This document shows, piece by piece, positions 31,619 to 41,204 of a stretch of 64,000 nt of DNA; position 1 is the stretch's first letter, and every line of letters starts with the position of its first letter. The DNA is taken from NCBI RefSeq assembly GCF_031679605.1, contig NZ_CP117522.1, forward strand, positions 3,286,001 through 3,350,000, in the 5' to 3' direction. Below the pieces are notes generated by a model. It searched no databases, was not told the origin of the DNA, and saw nothing but the letters and a program-made list of their open reading frames with translations. The position numbers were made by a program, and so were the translations under genes. The stretch comes from Streptomyces luomodiensis. GTDB lineage: Bacteria > Actinomycetota > Actinomycetes > Streptomycetales > Streptomycetaceae.

Positions 31619-33035
31619 TTCGGCTGAATCCGCTCGTTCCGCTGGTGCGGCTGGTTCCGCTCGTTCCGACGGTTCCGCTCGTTCCGACGGTGCCGGTGAC
31701 GACGTGGGGCTGCTGTCCCCCGTGCGGGCCGGTTCGGCGGTGGAGGCGGCCACCGGCGACACCGCGTTCCTCCAGGCCATGCTGGACGCGGAGGCCGCGC
31801 TGGCGCGGGCGGTGGCACCGGCCGGGGCGGCGCAGGCGGTGGCGGGCGCGGCCCGCGCCGAGCTGTACGACGTACGGGAGCTGGCGCTGCGCGCCCGCTC
31901 CGGCGGCAACCCGGTCATTCCGCTGGTCGCCGATCTCACCGCGGCGGTGGCCCGCACGGACCGGGAGGCCGCGTCGTACGTGCACCGGGGCGCGACCAGC
32001 CAGGACATCCTGGACACGGCCGCGATGCTGGTGGCCGCCCGCGCGCTGCCGCTGATCGTGGCCGATCTGGACCGCGCGGCGGCGGAGCTGGCGCGGCTCG
32101 CCGCCGCGCACCGCGACACCCCGATGCCCGGCCGTACCCTCACCCAGCACGCCGTGCCCACCACCTTCGGGCTGAAGGCGGCAGGCTGGCGGACGCTGGT
32201 CCTGGACGCCCGTGACCGGCTCGCGGCGCTGCGGCCGCCCGCCCAGCTGGGCGGCGCGGCGGGCACGCTGGCGGCCTTCGGGGACGACGGGGCCGCGCTG
32301 CCGGCCCGGTTCGCCGAGGAGACCGGGCTGGCCGCGCCCGATCTGCCGTGGCACACCCTGCGCACCCCCATCACGGACCTCGGCTCCGCGCTGGCCTTCG
32401 CCGTGGGCGCGCTGGGGAAGGTGGCGGCGGATGTGCTGGTGCTCTCGCGCACCGAGATCGGCGAGGTGGCCGAGGGCACCGGCGGCGGATCGTCCGCGAT
32501 GCCGCACAAGAGCAACCCGGTGCGCGCCACGCTGATGGCCGCCGCGGCCCGTCAGGCACCGCAGCTCGCGGCCACCCTGCTGGGCTCGCTGACCGCCGAG
32601 GACGAGCGCCCGGCCGGCGCCTGGCACGCCGAGTGGCAGACGCTGCGGGAGCTGTTGCGGCTCGCGGGAGGCTCCGCCCGGGACGCGGTGGAGCTGACCG
32701 GCGGGCTGCGGGTCTTCCCGGACCGCATGGCCGCACACCTGGAGCTGACCGACGGTCTGATCGTCAGCGAACGCCTCATCGCCGCCCTCACCCCGGTCGT
32801 CGGCCGCGCCCGTGCGAAGGAGCGGCTGACCCAGGCGTCGCGGCGGGTGGCGGCGGAGGGGGTGTCGCTGGCGGACGCGCTGGGCGATGTGCTGCCCCCC
32901 GACCGTTTGCGTGAGCTGACGGACCCCACGCGGTACGTGGGGTCCGCCCCTGCCCTGGTCGACCGTGCCCTCGAGCGTGGGGCCCGGCCCCAGCGGCGTC
33001 CCCATCAGCGCCCCGATCAGCGGCCCCACCCGTAG
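31605..33035 (+). CDS. pcaB: 3-Carboxy-cis,cis-muconate cycloisomerase
   Basis: A fumarase/aspartase-superfamily enzyme with the signature GSSAMPHKSNPV. It converts beta-carboxymuconate to gamma-carboxymuconolactone, the step after PcaHG. The start is uncertain: TTG 31605 overlaps pcaG and would add an N-terminal Ser/Ala/Arg repeat (SARSDGSARSDG), whereas GTG 31704 begins directly at the conserved VGLLSPVRAG segment. The Ser-rich stretch is encoded by an 18-bp tandem repeat. The C-terminus carries an Arg/Pro/Gln-rich tail (RPQRRPHQRPDQRPHP) of no known role. Confidence 0.87.
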   Translation: MSSASSAESARSAGAAGSARSDGSARSDGAGDDVGLLSPVRAGSAVEAATGDTAFLQAMLDAEAALARAVAPAGAAQAVAGAARAELYDVRELALRARSGGNPVIPLVADLTAAVARTDREAASYVHRGATSQDILDTAAMLVAARALPLIVADLDRAAAELARLAAAHRDTPMPGRTLTQHAVPTTFGLKAAGWRTLVLDARDRLAALRPPAQLGGAAGTLAAFGDDGAALPARFAEETGLAAPDLPWHTLRTPITDLGSALAFAVGALGKVAADVLVLSRTEIGEVAEGTGGGSSAMPHKSNPVRATLMAAAARQAPQLAATLLGSLTAEDERPAGAWHAEWQTLRELLRLAGGSARDAVELTGGLRVFPDRMAAHLELTDGLIVSERLIAALTPVVGRARAKERLTQASRRVAAEGVSLADALGDVLPPDRLRELTDPTRYVGSAPALVDRALERGARPQRRPHQRPDQRPHP

Positions 33036-33180
33036 AGGTCTCGTCGCCGGGTGCGGGCCGGTGGGTGGTCGTGCCCACCGGCCCGCCGCGAGCGGCGTTG
33101 GCCCCACCACCCATGGCCCAACCGCCCATGGCCCACCACCCCATGGCCCCACCACCCCACCCACGAGCCGGAGTACCAGC

Positions 33181-34410
33181 GTGACCCCACTCCATTACGA
33201 CCTCAGCGGGCCCGCCACCGCGCCCCCGCTCATCCTCGGGCCCTCCATCGGCACCTCCCTCGCCGTCTGGGACCCCCAGCTTCCCGCGCTCGCCCGGAAC
33301 CACCGTGTGCTGCGCTGGGATCTGCCCGGCCACGGCGGCTCGCCCGCCGCGCTGCTGCCCTCCGACGGCTCGGCCACCATCGGGGCGCTCGCCGCCCTCG
33401 TCCTGCGCCTCGCCGACGACCAGGGGTGGGAGCGGTTCGCGTACGCGGGGATCTCCCTGGGGGGCGCGGTCGGGCTGTATCTGGCCGCCCACCACCCCGA
33501 CCGGGTGGACTGCCTGTCCGTCGTCTGTTCCTCGGCCCGGTTCGGCGAGCCCTCGAGCTGGCGCGACCGGGCCCGGCTGGTGCGGGAGGAGGGCACGGAG
33601 GCGATGGTGGCGAGCCGGACCGGGACCTGGTTCTCGGAGGAGTTCGCGGCCACGCCACGCGGCCGCGCGCTGCTGGCGGACCTCCGCGCCACCGACCGGG
33701 CGGGCTACGCCGCCTGCTGCGATGTGCTCGCCGGCTACGACATGCGGGACGCGCTGCCGTCCATCACCGCCCCCACCCTGGTCGTGGCCGGCCGCGAGGA
33801 CCCGGCCACCCCGCCCGCCCACGCCCGTCAGATCGCCGACGCGGTGCCGGGCGCGAGTCTGCTGGAGGTCGCGGGGGCGGCCCATCTGGCGGGCGTGGAG
33901 CGGCCGGACGCGGTCACCGGGGCGCTGCTCACCCACCTCGCCGACCACCTCGCCGGCGCGGCCCGGCCGTCCGACGACGCCTCCCGGCACGCGGCCGGGA
34001 TGACGGTGCGCCGGGCCGTCCTCGGGGACGCGCACGTGGATCGCGCGGTGGCCCGTACGACCCCGTTCACCGCCCGCTTCCAGGACTTCATCACCCGCTA
34101 CGCATGGGGCGAGATCTGGACCGGCGACGGACTGGACCGGCGGACCCGCAGCTGTATCACCCTCACCGCGCTGATCGCCCACGGCCATGACACCGAGCTG
34201 GCCATGCACGTCCGGGCCGCGCTCACCAACGGTCTGACCCGTGAGGAGATCGGCGAGGTGCTGCTCCAGTCCGCGGTCTACTGCGGGGTGCCGGCGGCCA
34301 ACTCGGCGTTCGCCACCGCCCAGCGGGTCTTCGACGAGATCGACGCCGCGTCACCCGCCGACCCGGCGGAAGGTGTCGACTCAGCGTCACATTCCGATAC
34401 CGACAAGTGA
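33181..34410 (+). CDS. pcaL: Fused beta-ketoadipate enol-lactone hydrolase / 4-carboxymuconolactone decarboxylase
   Basis: A 409-residue two-domain protein. Residues 1 to about 260 are an alpha/beta hydrolase (oxyanion region LGPSIGTSLAVWD, nucleophile Ser92 in GISLGG, DxxxPP acid loop and AHLAGVE histidine), the PcaD activity. Residues from about 274 are a carboxymuconolactone decarboxylase domain (FQDFITRYAWGEIWTGDGLDRRTRSCITL), the PcaC activity. The fusion is called pcaL in actinomycetes. GTG 33181 was chosen. It produces beta-ketoadipate; the following enzymes (PcaIJ, PcaF) are not in this window. The 145 bp before it are repetitive C/A-rich DNA without a gene. Confidence 0.92.
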   Translation: MTPLHYDLSGPATAPPLILGPSIGTSLAVWDPQLPALARNHRVLRWDLPGHGGSPAALLPSDGSATIGALAALVLRLADDQGWERFAYAGISLGGAVGLYLAAHHPDRVDCLSVVCSSARFGEPSSWRDRARLVREEGTEAMVASRTGTWFSEEFAATPRGRALLADLRATDRAGYAACCDVLAGYDMRDALPSITAPTLVVAGREDPATPPAHARQIADAVPGASLLEVAGAAHLAGVERPDAVTGALLTHLADHLAGAARPSDDASRHAAGMTVRRAVLGDAHVDRAVARTTPFTARFQDFITRYAWGEIWTGDGLDRRTRSCITLTALIAHGHDTELAMHVRAALTNGLTREEIGEVLLQSAVYCGVPAANSAFATAQRVFDEIDAASPADPAEGVDSASHSDTDK

Positions 34411-34497
34411 CATACCTCCGCAACACCTCTGTCGTAATCCGCCTCCATCGTTGATCGTTGGGTCGTAGGGAGACCGGGAGACGAGGGGGCGTACACG

Positions 34498-35766
34498 ATG
34501 TCCATGAGCCGCCGCAGGCTGCTGGGTGCGGGCGGAGGGCTGGCCCTGACCGGGGCGCTGGCCTCCGCCTGCGGAACGAACACCGGACGGGGCGGCGACG
34601 ACCACGCCGGCCAGCCGGTGATCGAGCAGTGGTACCACCAGTACGGCGAGGCCGGCACCGAACAGGCCGTCCGGCGGTACGCCGACGCGTTCGACGGGGC
34701 CAATGTCCAGGTGCAGTGGCGGCCGGGCAACTACGACCAGCAGACCGCCGCCGCGCTGCTGACCGACTCCGGCCCGGACGTCTTCGAAGCCAGCGGGCCG
34801 TCCCTGGACCAGATCCAGGGCGGCCAGGTGGTCGACCTCACCGATCTGCTCAGCGAGGCGAAGGACGACTTCAACCCGACCGTGCTGGAGCAGAAGACGT
34901 ACCAGGGCAAGGTCTGGGGCATTCCGCAGGTCATCGACATGCAGTTGCTCTACTACCGCAAGAGCCTGCTGGCGGACGCCGGGGTGGAGCCCCCGGACAC
35001 CCTCGACGCGCTCATCGATGCGGCGAAGAAGCTCACCACCAAGAACGTCAAGGGGCTCTTCCTGGGCAATGACGGCGGCCCCGGCGTCCTCGCCGGCACC
35101 CCCCTCAACGCCGCCGGGCTCGAACTGATCACCAAGGACGGCGAGATCGGCTTCGACGACCCGGCCGCCGCCCGCACCCTCGGCAAGCTGCACCAGCTCT
35201 ACGCCGAGAAGTCGCTGCTGCTCGGGGCGCCCTCCGACTGGTCGGACCCGGCCGCCCTCACCCAGGGGCTCACGGCCATGCAGTGGTCCGGGCTGTGGGC
35301 GCTGCCGCAGGTGCAGAAGGCGCTGGGGGAGGACTTCGGGGTGCTGCCGTTCCCCAAGGACGGGGCGGACGGCGCACCCGCGGTGCCGGTCGGCGCGTAC
35401 GGGGCGGCGGTGAGCGCGAAGACCAAGCACAAGGCGGAGGCGAAGGCGTATGTGAAGTGGCTGTGGGTGGACCGGACCGAATACCAGGAGGACTTCGCCC
35501 TCCGCTACGGCTTCCACATCCCCGCCCGGATCTCGCTCGCCAAGAAGGCCGCCAAACTGCGGACGGGCGCGGCCGGTGAGGCGGCGCGCTACGCCTTCGA
35601 CCACGGCCATGTCTCCGAACCGCTGCTGTGGACCGCCGCGGCCAGGACCGCCTACCAGGACGCGCTGAGCCGGATCATCAAGGGCGGCGCCAACCCGGAC
35701 GGCGAGCTGCGGTCGGTGATCCGCAAGGCCCAGGCCGAGCTGCGGCGCGTGAAGAAGAAGAACTGA
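34498..35766 (+). CDS. ABC transporter solute-binding lipoprotein, Tat-type
   Basis: A 422-residue family-1 solute-binding protein. The N-terminus has both a twin-arginine motif (SRRRLLG) and a lipobox (ASAC, Cys25), so it is probably a Tat-exported lipoprotein. ATG 34498 has GAGGGGG at proper spacing; ATG 34504 is less well placed. It is followed without a gap by two permeases. The ligand is unknown, perhaps a sugar or sugar acid. Just upstream, ATCGTTG occurs twice in tandem (34448-34461), possibly a regulator site. Confidence 0.85.
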   Translation: MSMSRRRLLGAGGGLALTGALASACGTNTGRGGDDHAGQPVIEQWYHQYGEAGTEQAVRRYADAFDGANVQVQWRPGNYDQQTAAALLTDSGPDVFEASGPSLDQIQGGQVVDLTDLLSEAKDDFNPTVLEQKTYQGKVWGIPQVIDMQLLYYRKSLLADAGVEPPDTLDALIDAAKKLTTKNVKGLFLGNDGGPGVLAGTPLNAAGLELITKDGEIGFDDPAAARTLGKLHQLYAEKSLLLGAPSDWSDPAALTQGLTAMQWSGLWALPQVQKALGEDFGVLPFPKDGADGAPAVPVGAYGAAVSAKTKHKAEAKAYVKWLWVDRTEYQEDFALRYGFHIPARISLAKKAAKLRTGAAGEAARYAFDHGHVSEPLLWTAAARTAYQDALSRIIKGGANPDGELRSVIRKAQAELRRVKKKN

Positions 35767-36692
35767 TGCGGGGCACGTATCGACGCAGGCTCCTGGGCCC
35801 GCAGAACCGCCACCTCTGGTTCTGGATCTTCGTCGGCCCGTTCGTGCTGGGCCTGACCCTCTTCACCTATGTGCCGCTGGCCTGGAGCGCGTACCTCAGC
35901 TTCTTCGACGCGCACAACACCGTGTCGCCGACGGACTTCGTCGGTCTGGACAACTACACGGCGATGCTGGGCGACGACGCGTTCACCGACAGCCTGGTGA
36001 CCTTCCTGGTCTTCACGGCGTTGATCGTCCCGGCCACCTATGTGCTCTCGCTCGGGCTCGCGCTGATGGTCAACCGGCTGCGCTGGGCGCAGGCGTTCTT
36101 CCGGTCGGTGTTCTTCCTGCCGGTGGCGTGCTCGTATGTGGTGGCGGCGCTGATCTGGAAGATATCGATCTTCAACGGGGTGCGCTTCGGGCTGGCCAAC
36201 ACCGTACTGGACTGGTTCGGCGCCGATCAGATCGCCTGGCTGTCGACCACCGAGCCGCCCTGGTACTGGCTGGTCATCGTGACCGTACGGCTGTGGCTCC
36301 AGGCCGGGTTCTACATGGTGCTGTTCCTGGCCGGGCTACAGCGCATCTCGCCGCGGCTGTACGAGGCGGCGGCGGTGGACGGGGCGCGGCCGGGGTGGCA
36401 GGTGTTCCGGCACATCACCTTTCCGCAGCTGCGGGCGACCTCGGTCGCGGTGGTGCTGCTGCTGGTGATCAACGCCTTCCAGGCGTTCGACGAGTTCTAC
36501 AACCTGCTGTCGGATGCGCGCGGCTATCCGCCCTACGCCCGTCCGCCGCTGGTCTACCTCTACTACACGGCGCTGGGGCAGGGGCAGAACCTGGGTCTGG
36601 GCAGCGCGGGCGCGGTCATCCTGGCGCTGATCATCGCCGTGGTGACGGTGGTGCAGGCCCGCTGGTTCGGCCTGGGCCGGAAGGAGGACTGA
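35766..36692 (+). CDS. ABC transporter permease (MalF-type)
   Basis: A 308-residue six-helix permease with an EAA loop (RLYEAAAVDGARPGWQVFRHITFPQLR). ATG 35766 overlaps the stop of the binding-protein gene (TGATG). Partner of the next permease; energised by an ATPase encoded elsewhere. Confidence 0.88.
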   Translation: MRGTYRRRLLGPQNRHLWFWIFVGPFVLGLTLFTYVPLAWSAYLSFFDAHNTVSPTDFVGLDNYTAMLGDDAFTDSLVTFLVFTALIVPATYVLSLGLALMVNRLRWAQAFFRSVFFLPVACSYVVAALIWKISIFNGVRFGLANTVLDWFGADQIAWLSTTEPPWYWLVIVTVRLWLQAGFYMVLFLAGLQRISPRLYEAAAVDGARPGWQVFRHITFPQLRATSVAVVLLLVINAFQAFDEFYNLLSDARGYPPYARPPLVYLYYTALGQGQNLGLGSAGAVILALIIAVVTVVQARWFGLGRKED

Positions 36693-37579
36693 TGCGCACG
36701 CCCCGGAACCCGCGCACGCGCACCCCTCACCCCTCGCGGGATGTGCGGGACGCCCTGGTCGGGGTGGGGCGCGCGGTGCGACTGGTGCTGCTGATCGCGC
36801 TCGCGCTGCTCTTCCTGATCCCGTTCTATCTGCTGGTGCGCAACGGCCTGTCCAGCGAGGCGGACATCACCTCGCCCGGCTGGACGTTCTTCCCGAGCGA
36901 GCTGCACTGGTCCAACGTCCGCGAGGTGTTCGACGACCCCAATGTGCCGATGGCGCACGCGCTGCTCAACTCCTCGCTGATCGCGGTCCTCACCACCGTC
37001 GGCACCCTGCTGCCGGCCTCGCTCGCCGGATACGGTCTGGCCCGTATCCCGTACGCCTACGCCGATGTGGTCTTCTACTGGATCCTGGGCGCCCTGATGG
37101 TCCCGGCGGCGGTGACCTTCGTGCCGAGCTTCGTCCTGGTCTCCACCCTGGGCTGGGTGTCCACCCTGCGCGGTCTGGTGGTGCCCACGCTGTTCAGCGC
37201 GGTCGCGGCGTTCATCTTCCGCCAGTACTTCCTGGGCTTCCCCAGGGAGCTGGAGGACGCGGCGCGGGTGGACGGGCTGGGCTACTGGCGCACCTACTGG
37301 CGGGTGGTGGTGCCCAACTCCCGGCCGGTGTTCGCGGCGGTGGGCACGATCGTCTTCATCGGCGCCTGGAACTCCTTCCTGTGGCCGCTGGTCATCGGCC
37401 AGGACCGGGACGCGTGGACGGTGCAGGTGGCGCTGTCCACGTTCACCACCGCCCAGACCGTCAACATCCATGAGCTGTTCGTGGCGGCGGCGGTGTCGAT
37501 CCTGCCGCTGCTGGTGGTCTTCCTCGTCCTCCAGCGGTATATCGTCGCGGGCGTCGAGCGCACCGGTATCGACGACTGA
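36692..37579 (+). CDS. ABC transporter permease (MalG-type)
   Basis: A 295-residue permease with six membrane segments and the EAA loop RELEDAARVDGLGYWRTYWRVVVPNSR. ATG 36692 overlaps the previous stop and has AAGGAGG upstream. Last gene of the transporter operon; no ATP-binding or enzyme gene follows on this strand before the convergent regulator. Confidence 0.88.
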   Translation: MRTPRNPRTRTPHPSRDVRDALVGVGRAVRLVLLIALALLFLIPFYLLVRNGLSSEADITSPGWTFFPSELHWSNVREVFDDPNVPMAHALLNSSLIAVLTTVGTLLPASLAGYGLARIPYAYADVVFYWILGALMVPAAVTFVPSFVLVSTLGWVSTLRGLVVPTLFSAVAAFIFRQYFLGFPRELEDAARVDGLGYWRTYWRVVVPNSRPVFAAVGTIVFIGAWNSFLWPLVIGQDRDAWTVQVALSTFTTAQTVNIHELFVAAAVSILPLLVVFLVLQRYIVAGVERTGIDD

Positions 37580-37585
37580 GGCGGC

Positions 37586-38305
37586 TCATCCGGCGGCCGG
37601 CCCGCCGTCCGCGGCCGGGCCGCCGTCCGGCAGCGGGTGGTACCGCCGCAGCCAGACCTCGGTCTGGGACAGATGCGCGGTGGCGGCCGCGGCGGCGGCC
37701 GCCGGATCGCGTGCGGCGAGTGCGTTGATCAGCGCCTCGTGGCCGAGGTCGCTGACCAGCCGGATGGTGTCGGCCTCGGGGGCGCCGTAGATGCTGTAGT
37801 GGCTGCCCCGGGCACGCAGCACATCGGCGAGGGCGGCCAGCGCCTCATTGCCGCTCGCCCGGCACAGGGTGGCGTGGAACTCCCGGTCCAGCGCATGCCG
37901 TTCCGCCTCGTCCTCGGACCGGGCCAGCCGCTTCTGCACCTCGCGGAGCCGGGCGACGACCTGCTCGTCGGCGCGGGCCGCGGCCAGCGCGGCGGCCTGG
38001 GCCTCCAGCGGGCGGCGGACGTCGAACAGCTCCAGCAGCCCGTCCAGCGGCAGGACGTCCACGGTGGCGGCGAACCCGGCCAGCATCTGCCCGGGGCGCA
38101 GCGCCGAGACGAAGGTGCCCGCGCCATGGCGGGACTCCAGCATCCCGAGGGCGGCGAGCGTGCGCACCGCCTCGCGCAGCGATCCGCGTGACACGCCGAG
38201 CCGTGCGCAGAGTTCGGGCTCGGCCGGGAGCTGCTGACCGGGGGTCAGCTCACCCTTGGCGATCATGGCGCGCAGCCCGTCCGCCGCCACATCGGTCGCG
38301 GCCAT
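37586..38305 (-). CDS. FadR-subfamily GntR regulator
   Basis: A 239-residue GntR-family regulator. The winged helix is at about residues 8-70 (DGLRAMIAKGELTPGQQLPAEPELCARLGVSRGSLREAVRTLAALGMLESRHGAGTFV), followed by an all-helical FCD domain (DREFHATLCRASGNEALAAL). It ends in two GGPAA(D/G) repeats. It converges on the transporter operon and diverges from the aminotransferase/permease genes, with its likely operator array in the latter intergenic region. Confidence 0.9.
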   Translation of the reverse strand: MAATDVAADGLRAMIAKGELTPGQQLPAEPELCARLGVSRGSLREAVRTLAALGMLESRHGAGTFVSALRPGQMLAGFAATVDVLPLDGLLELFDVRRPLEAQAAALAAARADEQVVARLREVQKRLARSEDEAERHALDREFHATLCRASGNEALAALADVLRARGSHYSIYGAPEADTIRLVSDLGHEALINALAARDPAAAAAAATAHLSQTEVWLRRYHPLPDGGPAADGGPAAG

Positions 38306-38334
38306 CCCGCCACCCCTTCCTCATGGACCGACCG

Positions 38335-38378
38335 AGTCGTGAGAACCAAGTCGTGAGAACCAAGTCGTTAGACGACTT
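38335..38378. promoter_or_regulatory. GntR/FadR-type operator array
   Basis: AAGTCGT-TAG-ACGACTT (38362-38378) is a perfect 7-bp inverted repeat with a 3-bp spacer and contains the GT-N3-AC core of FadR-type sites. The half-site AGTCGT is repeated at 38335, 38349 and 38363, exactly 14 bp apart, because a 14-bp unit (GAGAACCAAGTCGT) is tandemly duplicated at 38341-38368. It lies between the GntR gene and the aminotransferase gene. Confidence 0.7.
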
Positions 38379-38508
38379 CAACGCCAACGATCGACTTCGT
38401 TACTGCCATTTTACGTCGAGACCCTGTTCAGAACGGTGCCACCCCTCTACGGTTCCCCGAAAGCTCATCGAAGTCATCGGACATCATCGGACAACTCGGG
38501 AAGGGCTT

Positions 38509-39651
38509 ATGACCGCCCTGTCACACTGGACGCTCGACCCCTCGGTCGTCCACCTCAACCATGGCTCGTTCGGCGCCGTGCCACGCCCCGTCCAGGAGGA
38601 CCAGCGGACGCTGCGCGAGGAGATGGAGACCAACCCGGACGCGTGGTTCCGGGAGCTGCCCGAGTGGGTGGGCCGGGCGCGGGCCGCCGTGGCGCGGTTC
38701 CTGCGGGTCCCGGCGGACCACACCGCCCTGGTGGCCAACGCCAGCGCCGGAGTGAGCACCGTGCTGGGCTGCCTGGCGCTGCCGCCCGGCGGCGAGGTGC
38801 TGCTGACCGACCACGCCTACGGCGCGGTGGCGATGGGCACGGCACGGGCCGCCGCGCGGGCCGGCGCCCGGGTGCGGACGCTGCACATCCCGCTGGAGGC
38901 GACCGCCGAGGAGATCGCGGCCGTCTTCGCGGGGGCGCTGAGCGAGGCCACCGCGCTGGTGGTGGTCGACCAGATCACCTCGGCCACCGCCCGGCTCTTC
39001 CCGGTCGCGGAGATCACCCGGCTCGCCCACGCCGCCGGGGCGAAGGTCCTGGTCGACGGCGCGCACGCGCCCGGCATGCTGGCCGATCCGGTCGGCCTGG
39101 CCGGGGCGGCGGACTTCTGGGTCGGCAATCTGCACAAGTGGTGCTGCGCGCCGCGCGGTACGGCGGCGCTGGTCGCACGCGGGCCCGAGGCCCAGGACCT
39201 GTGGCCGCTCACCGACTCCTGGGGCGCCCCGCACCCCTTCCCGCGCCGCTTCGACGAACTGGGCACGACGGACCTCACCGCCTGGCTCGCGGCGCCGCGC
39301 TCGCTGGAGTTCATCGAGGAGACGTACGGCTGGGACACCGCCCGCGCGCACATGGCCAAGCTGGCCGAGGTGGCCCAGGGGCTGCTGGCCGACGCCCTGG
39401 GCGCGGACCTGACCGCCGTCGGCGGCAGCGAGGCCCCGGCGATGCGGCTGGTCCCGCTGCCCGCCGGGCTCGCCACCGACCACGCCGCCGCCCATGTGCT
39501 CCAGCGCCGGATCGCGGCCGACACCGGCTGCGAGACCGCGATCACCTCCTGGGACGGGCGGGGCTTCCTGCGGCTCTCGGCCCATCTCTACAACACCGTC
39601 ACCGACTACGAGCGACTGGCCGAGCGCCTTCCGGGCTGTCTCGAGGAGTAA
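38509..39651 (+). CDS. Class V aminotransferase (isopenicillin N epimerase-like)
   Basis: A 380-residue PLP enzyme of aspartate-aminotransferase superfamily class V. It opens with VVHLNHGSFGAVPRPVQE, and the PLP lysine is Lys210 in GNLHKWCCAPRG, typical of the isopenicillin-N-epimerase-like group. ATG 38509 has GGAAGGG upstream. The gene ends 5 nt before an amino-acid/polyamine permease, so both act on the same amino-acid-like compound, probably under the FadR-type regulator next door. The actual reaction (epimerase, desulfurase or lyase) cannot be told. Confidence 0.85.
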   Translation: MTALSHWTLDPSVVHLNHGSFGAVPRPVQEDQRTLREEMETNPDAWFRELPEWVGRARAAVARFLRVPADHTALVANASAGVSTVLGCLALPPGGEVLLTDHAYGAVAMGTARAAARAGARVRTLHIPLEATAEEIAAVFAGALSEATALVVVDQITSATARLFPVAEITRLAHAAGAKVLVDGAHAPGMLADPVGLAGAADFWVGNLHKWCCAPRGTAALVARGPEAQDLWPLTDSWGAPHPFPRRFDELGTTDLTAWLAAPRSLEFIEETYGWDTARAHMAKLAEVAQGLLADALGADLTAVGGSEAPAMRLVPLPAGLATDHAAAHVLQRRIAADTGCETAITSWDGRGFLRLSAHLYNTVTDYERLAERLPGCLEE

Positions 39652-39656
39652 GATCC

Positions 39657-41204
39657 ATGCGCACCAAATCCATCGAAGCGACCATCGAGGACGCCGCGAG
39701 CCCCGAGACCCGGCTGTCCCGCGCCCTGGGCCCGCTCCAGCTGACCCTCATGGGCATCGGCGTCACCATCGGCGCGGGCATCTTCGTGCTGACCGGCACC
39801 GCCGCCGCGAACTACGCGGGGCCGAGCATCGCCGTCTCGTACGCCATCGGCGCGCTCGCCTCGGCCCTGGTGGCGCTGTGCTACATGGAGTTCGCCAGCA
39901 CCGTCCCGGTGGCGGGCAGCGCCTACACGTTCGCCTACGTCTCGCTGGGGGAGCTGGTGGCCTGGCTCATCGGCTGGGACCTCATCCTGGACATGACGAT
40001 GGGCGCGGGCGCGGTGGCCAGTGGCTGGTCGCAGTACGTCACCGACTTCCTGGCCACGTTCGGTATCCACATCCCGGCCTCCGTCTCCGGCCCGGACGCG
40101 GCCGTCAACGTCCCGGCCGTGCTCGTCATCCTGGTGCTCACCGCCGTCCTGGCCTCCGGGGTGCGCACCACCTCGCGGATCAACACGGCGATGACGGTGG
40201 TGAAGCTCGCGGCCATCGTCGTCTTCCTGGCGATCGGGGTGACGCATGTCGACACGGCCAACTGGTCGCCGTTCATCCCGGCGTCCCAGCCGGTGGGCGA
40301 TGACGGCGACATGTGGCAGCAGCCGCTGCTGGGGTGGGCCGGGCTGGGCGCGGACGCGACGTTCGGCATGGCCGGGATATTGACCGGCGGCGCGATCGTC
40401 TTCGGCGCGTACTCCGGCTTCGACATCATGGCCAGCAACGCCGAGGAGGCCAAGCGGCCGCAGCGCACCCTGCCCATCGCGCTGCTGTCCACCGTCGCCG
40501 TCTGCGCCGTGCTGTACGTCGCCGTCGCCCTGACCGTGACCGGGATGCAGCACTACACCAAGCTGGACAACGCCGCCCCCATCACCGGTGCCCTCAAGGC
40601 GGCGGGCGCGGACTGGGCGGTGCGGATCGTGGGCATCGGCGCGATCTGCGGGCTGACCACGGTGGTGATGATCATGCTGCTGGGGCAGAGCCGGGTGTTC
40701 CTCGCGATGAGCCGTGACCGGCTGCTGCCCGAGTGGTTCTCCCATGTCCACCCGGTCACCCGCAGCCCGCGCCGAATCACCTGGACCCTCGGGCTGCTGG
40801 TCGCGTTCATGACGGCGGTGCTGCCCATCGGGGACCTCGCCGAACTGGGCAACATCGGCATGCTGACCTCCTTCATCGTCGTCTGCGCCGGCGTGGTCCA
40901 CCTGCGCCGGTCCCGCCCCGATCTGCGGCGCGGCTTCCGCACCCCGTGGGTGCCGGTCGTCCCGGCCGTCGCGGTGCTGCTGTGTCTGCTGCTGGTGGGC
41001 AATCTGCCGCTGATCACCTGGGCCCGGTTCCTGGTCTGGATGGCCGCCGGACTGCTGATCTACCTGTGCTGGGGCCGTCGGCACAGCAAGGTGGCCACCG
41101 GCGAACTGGCCTCCGGCGCCACGCCCCGCGAGGCCGGGGAACGGGCAAAAGAGGAGGCCGGGGAGCGGGAAGCCGGGGGCCGGGCGCCCTCATCCGCGTC
41201 CTGA
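39657..41204 (+). CDS. APC-family amino acid permease
   Basis: A 515-residue permease of the cationic amino acid transporter type. About twelve to fourteen membrane helices; TM1 carries GVTIGAGIFVLTG and TM6 the FGAYSGFDIMASNAEEAKRPQRTLP motif typical of CAT/YfnA-like transporters. The C-terminus is a charged tail (EAGERAKEEAGEREAGGR). ATG 39657 follows the aminotransferase stop by 5 nt. Its last 15 bp overlap the convergent regulator gene. Confidence 0.88.
   Translation: MRTKSIEATIEDAASPETRLSRALGPLQLTLMGIGVTIGAGIFVLTGTAAANYAGPSIAVSYAIGALASALVALCYMEFASTVPVAGSAYTFAYVSLGELVAWLIGWDLILDMTMGAGAVASGWSQYVTDFLATFGIHIPASVSGPDAAVNVPAVLVILVLTAVLASGVRTTSRINTAMTVVKLAAIVVFLAIGVTHVDTANWSPFIPASQPVGDDGDMWQQPLLGWAGLGADATFGMAGILTGGAIVFGAYSGFDIMASNAEEAKRPQRTLPIALLSTVAVCAVLYVAVALTVTGMQHYTKLDNAAPITGALKAAGADWAVRIVGIGAICGLTTVVMIMLLGQSRVFLAMSRDRLLPEWFSHVHPVTRSPRRITWTLGLLVAFMTAVLPIGDLAELGNIGMLTSFIVVCAGVVHLRRSRPDLRRGFRTPWVPVVPAVAVLLCLLLVGNLPLITWARFLVWMAAGLLIYLCWGRRHSKVATGELASGATPREAGERAKEEAGEREAGGRAPSSAS

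Noticed and set aside
34448..34461. Tandem ATCGTTG as the FadR-regulator operator for the ABC operon
   Set aside because: It is a direct repeat without the GT-N3-AC palindrome seen at 38362, so the link to that regulator is too weak to claim.
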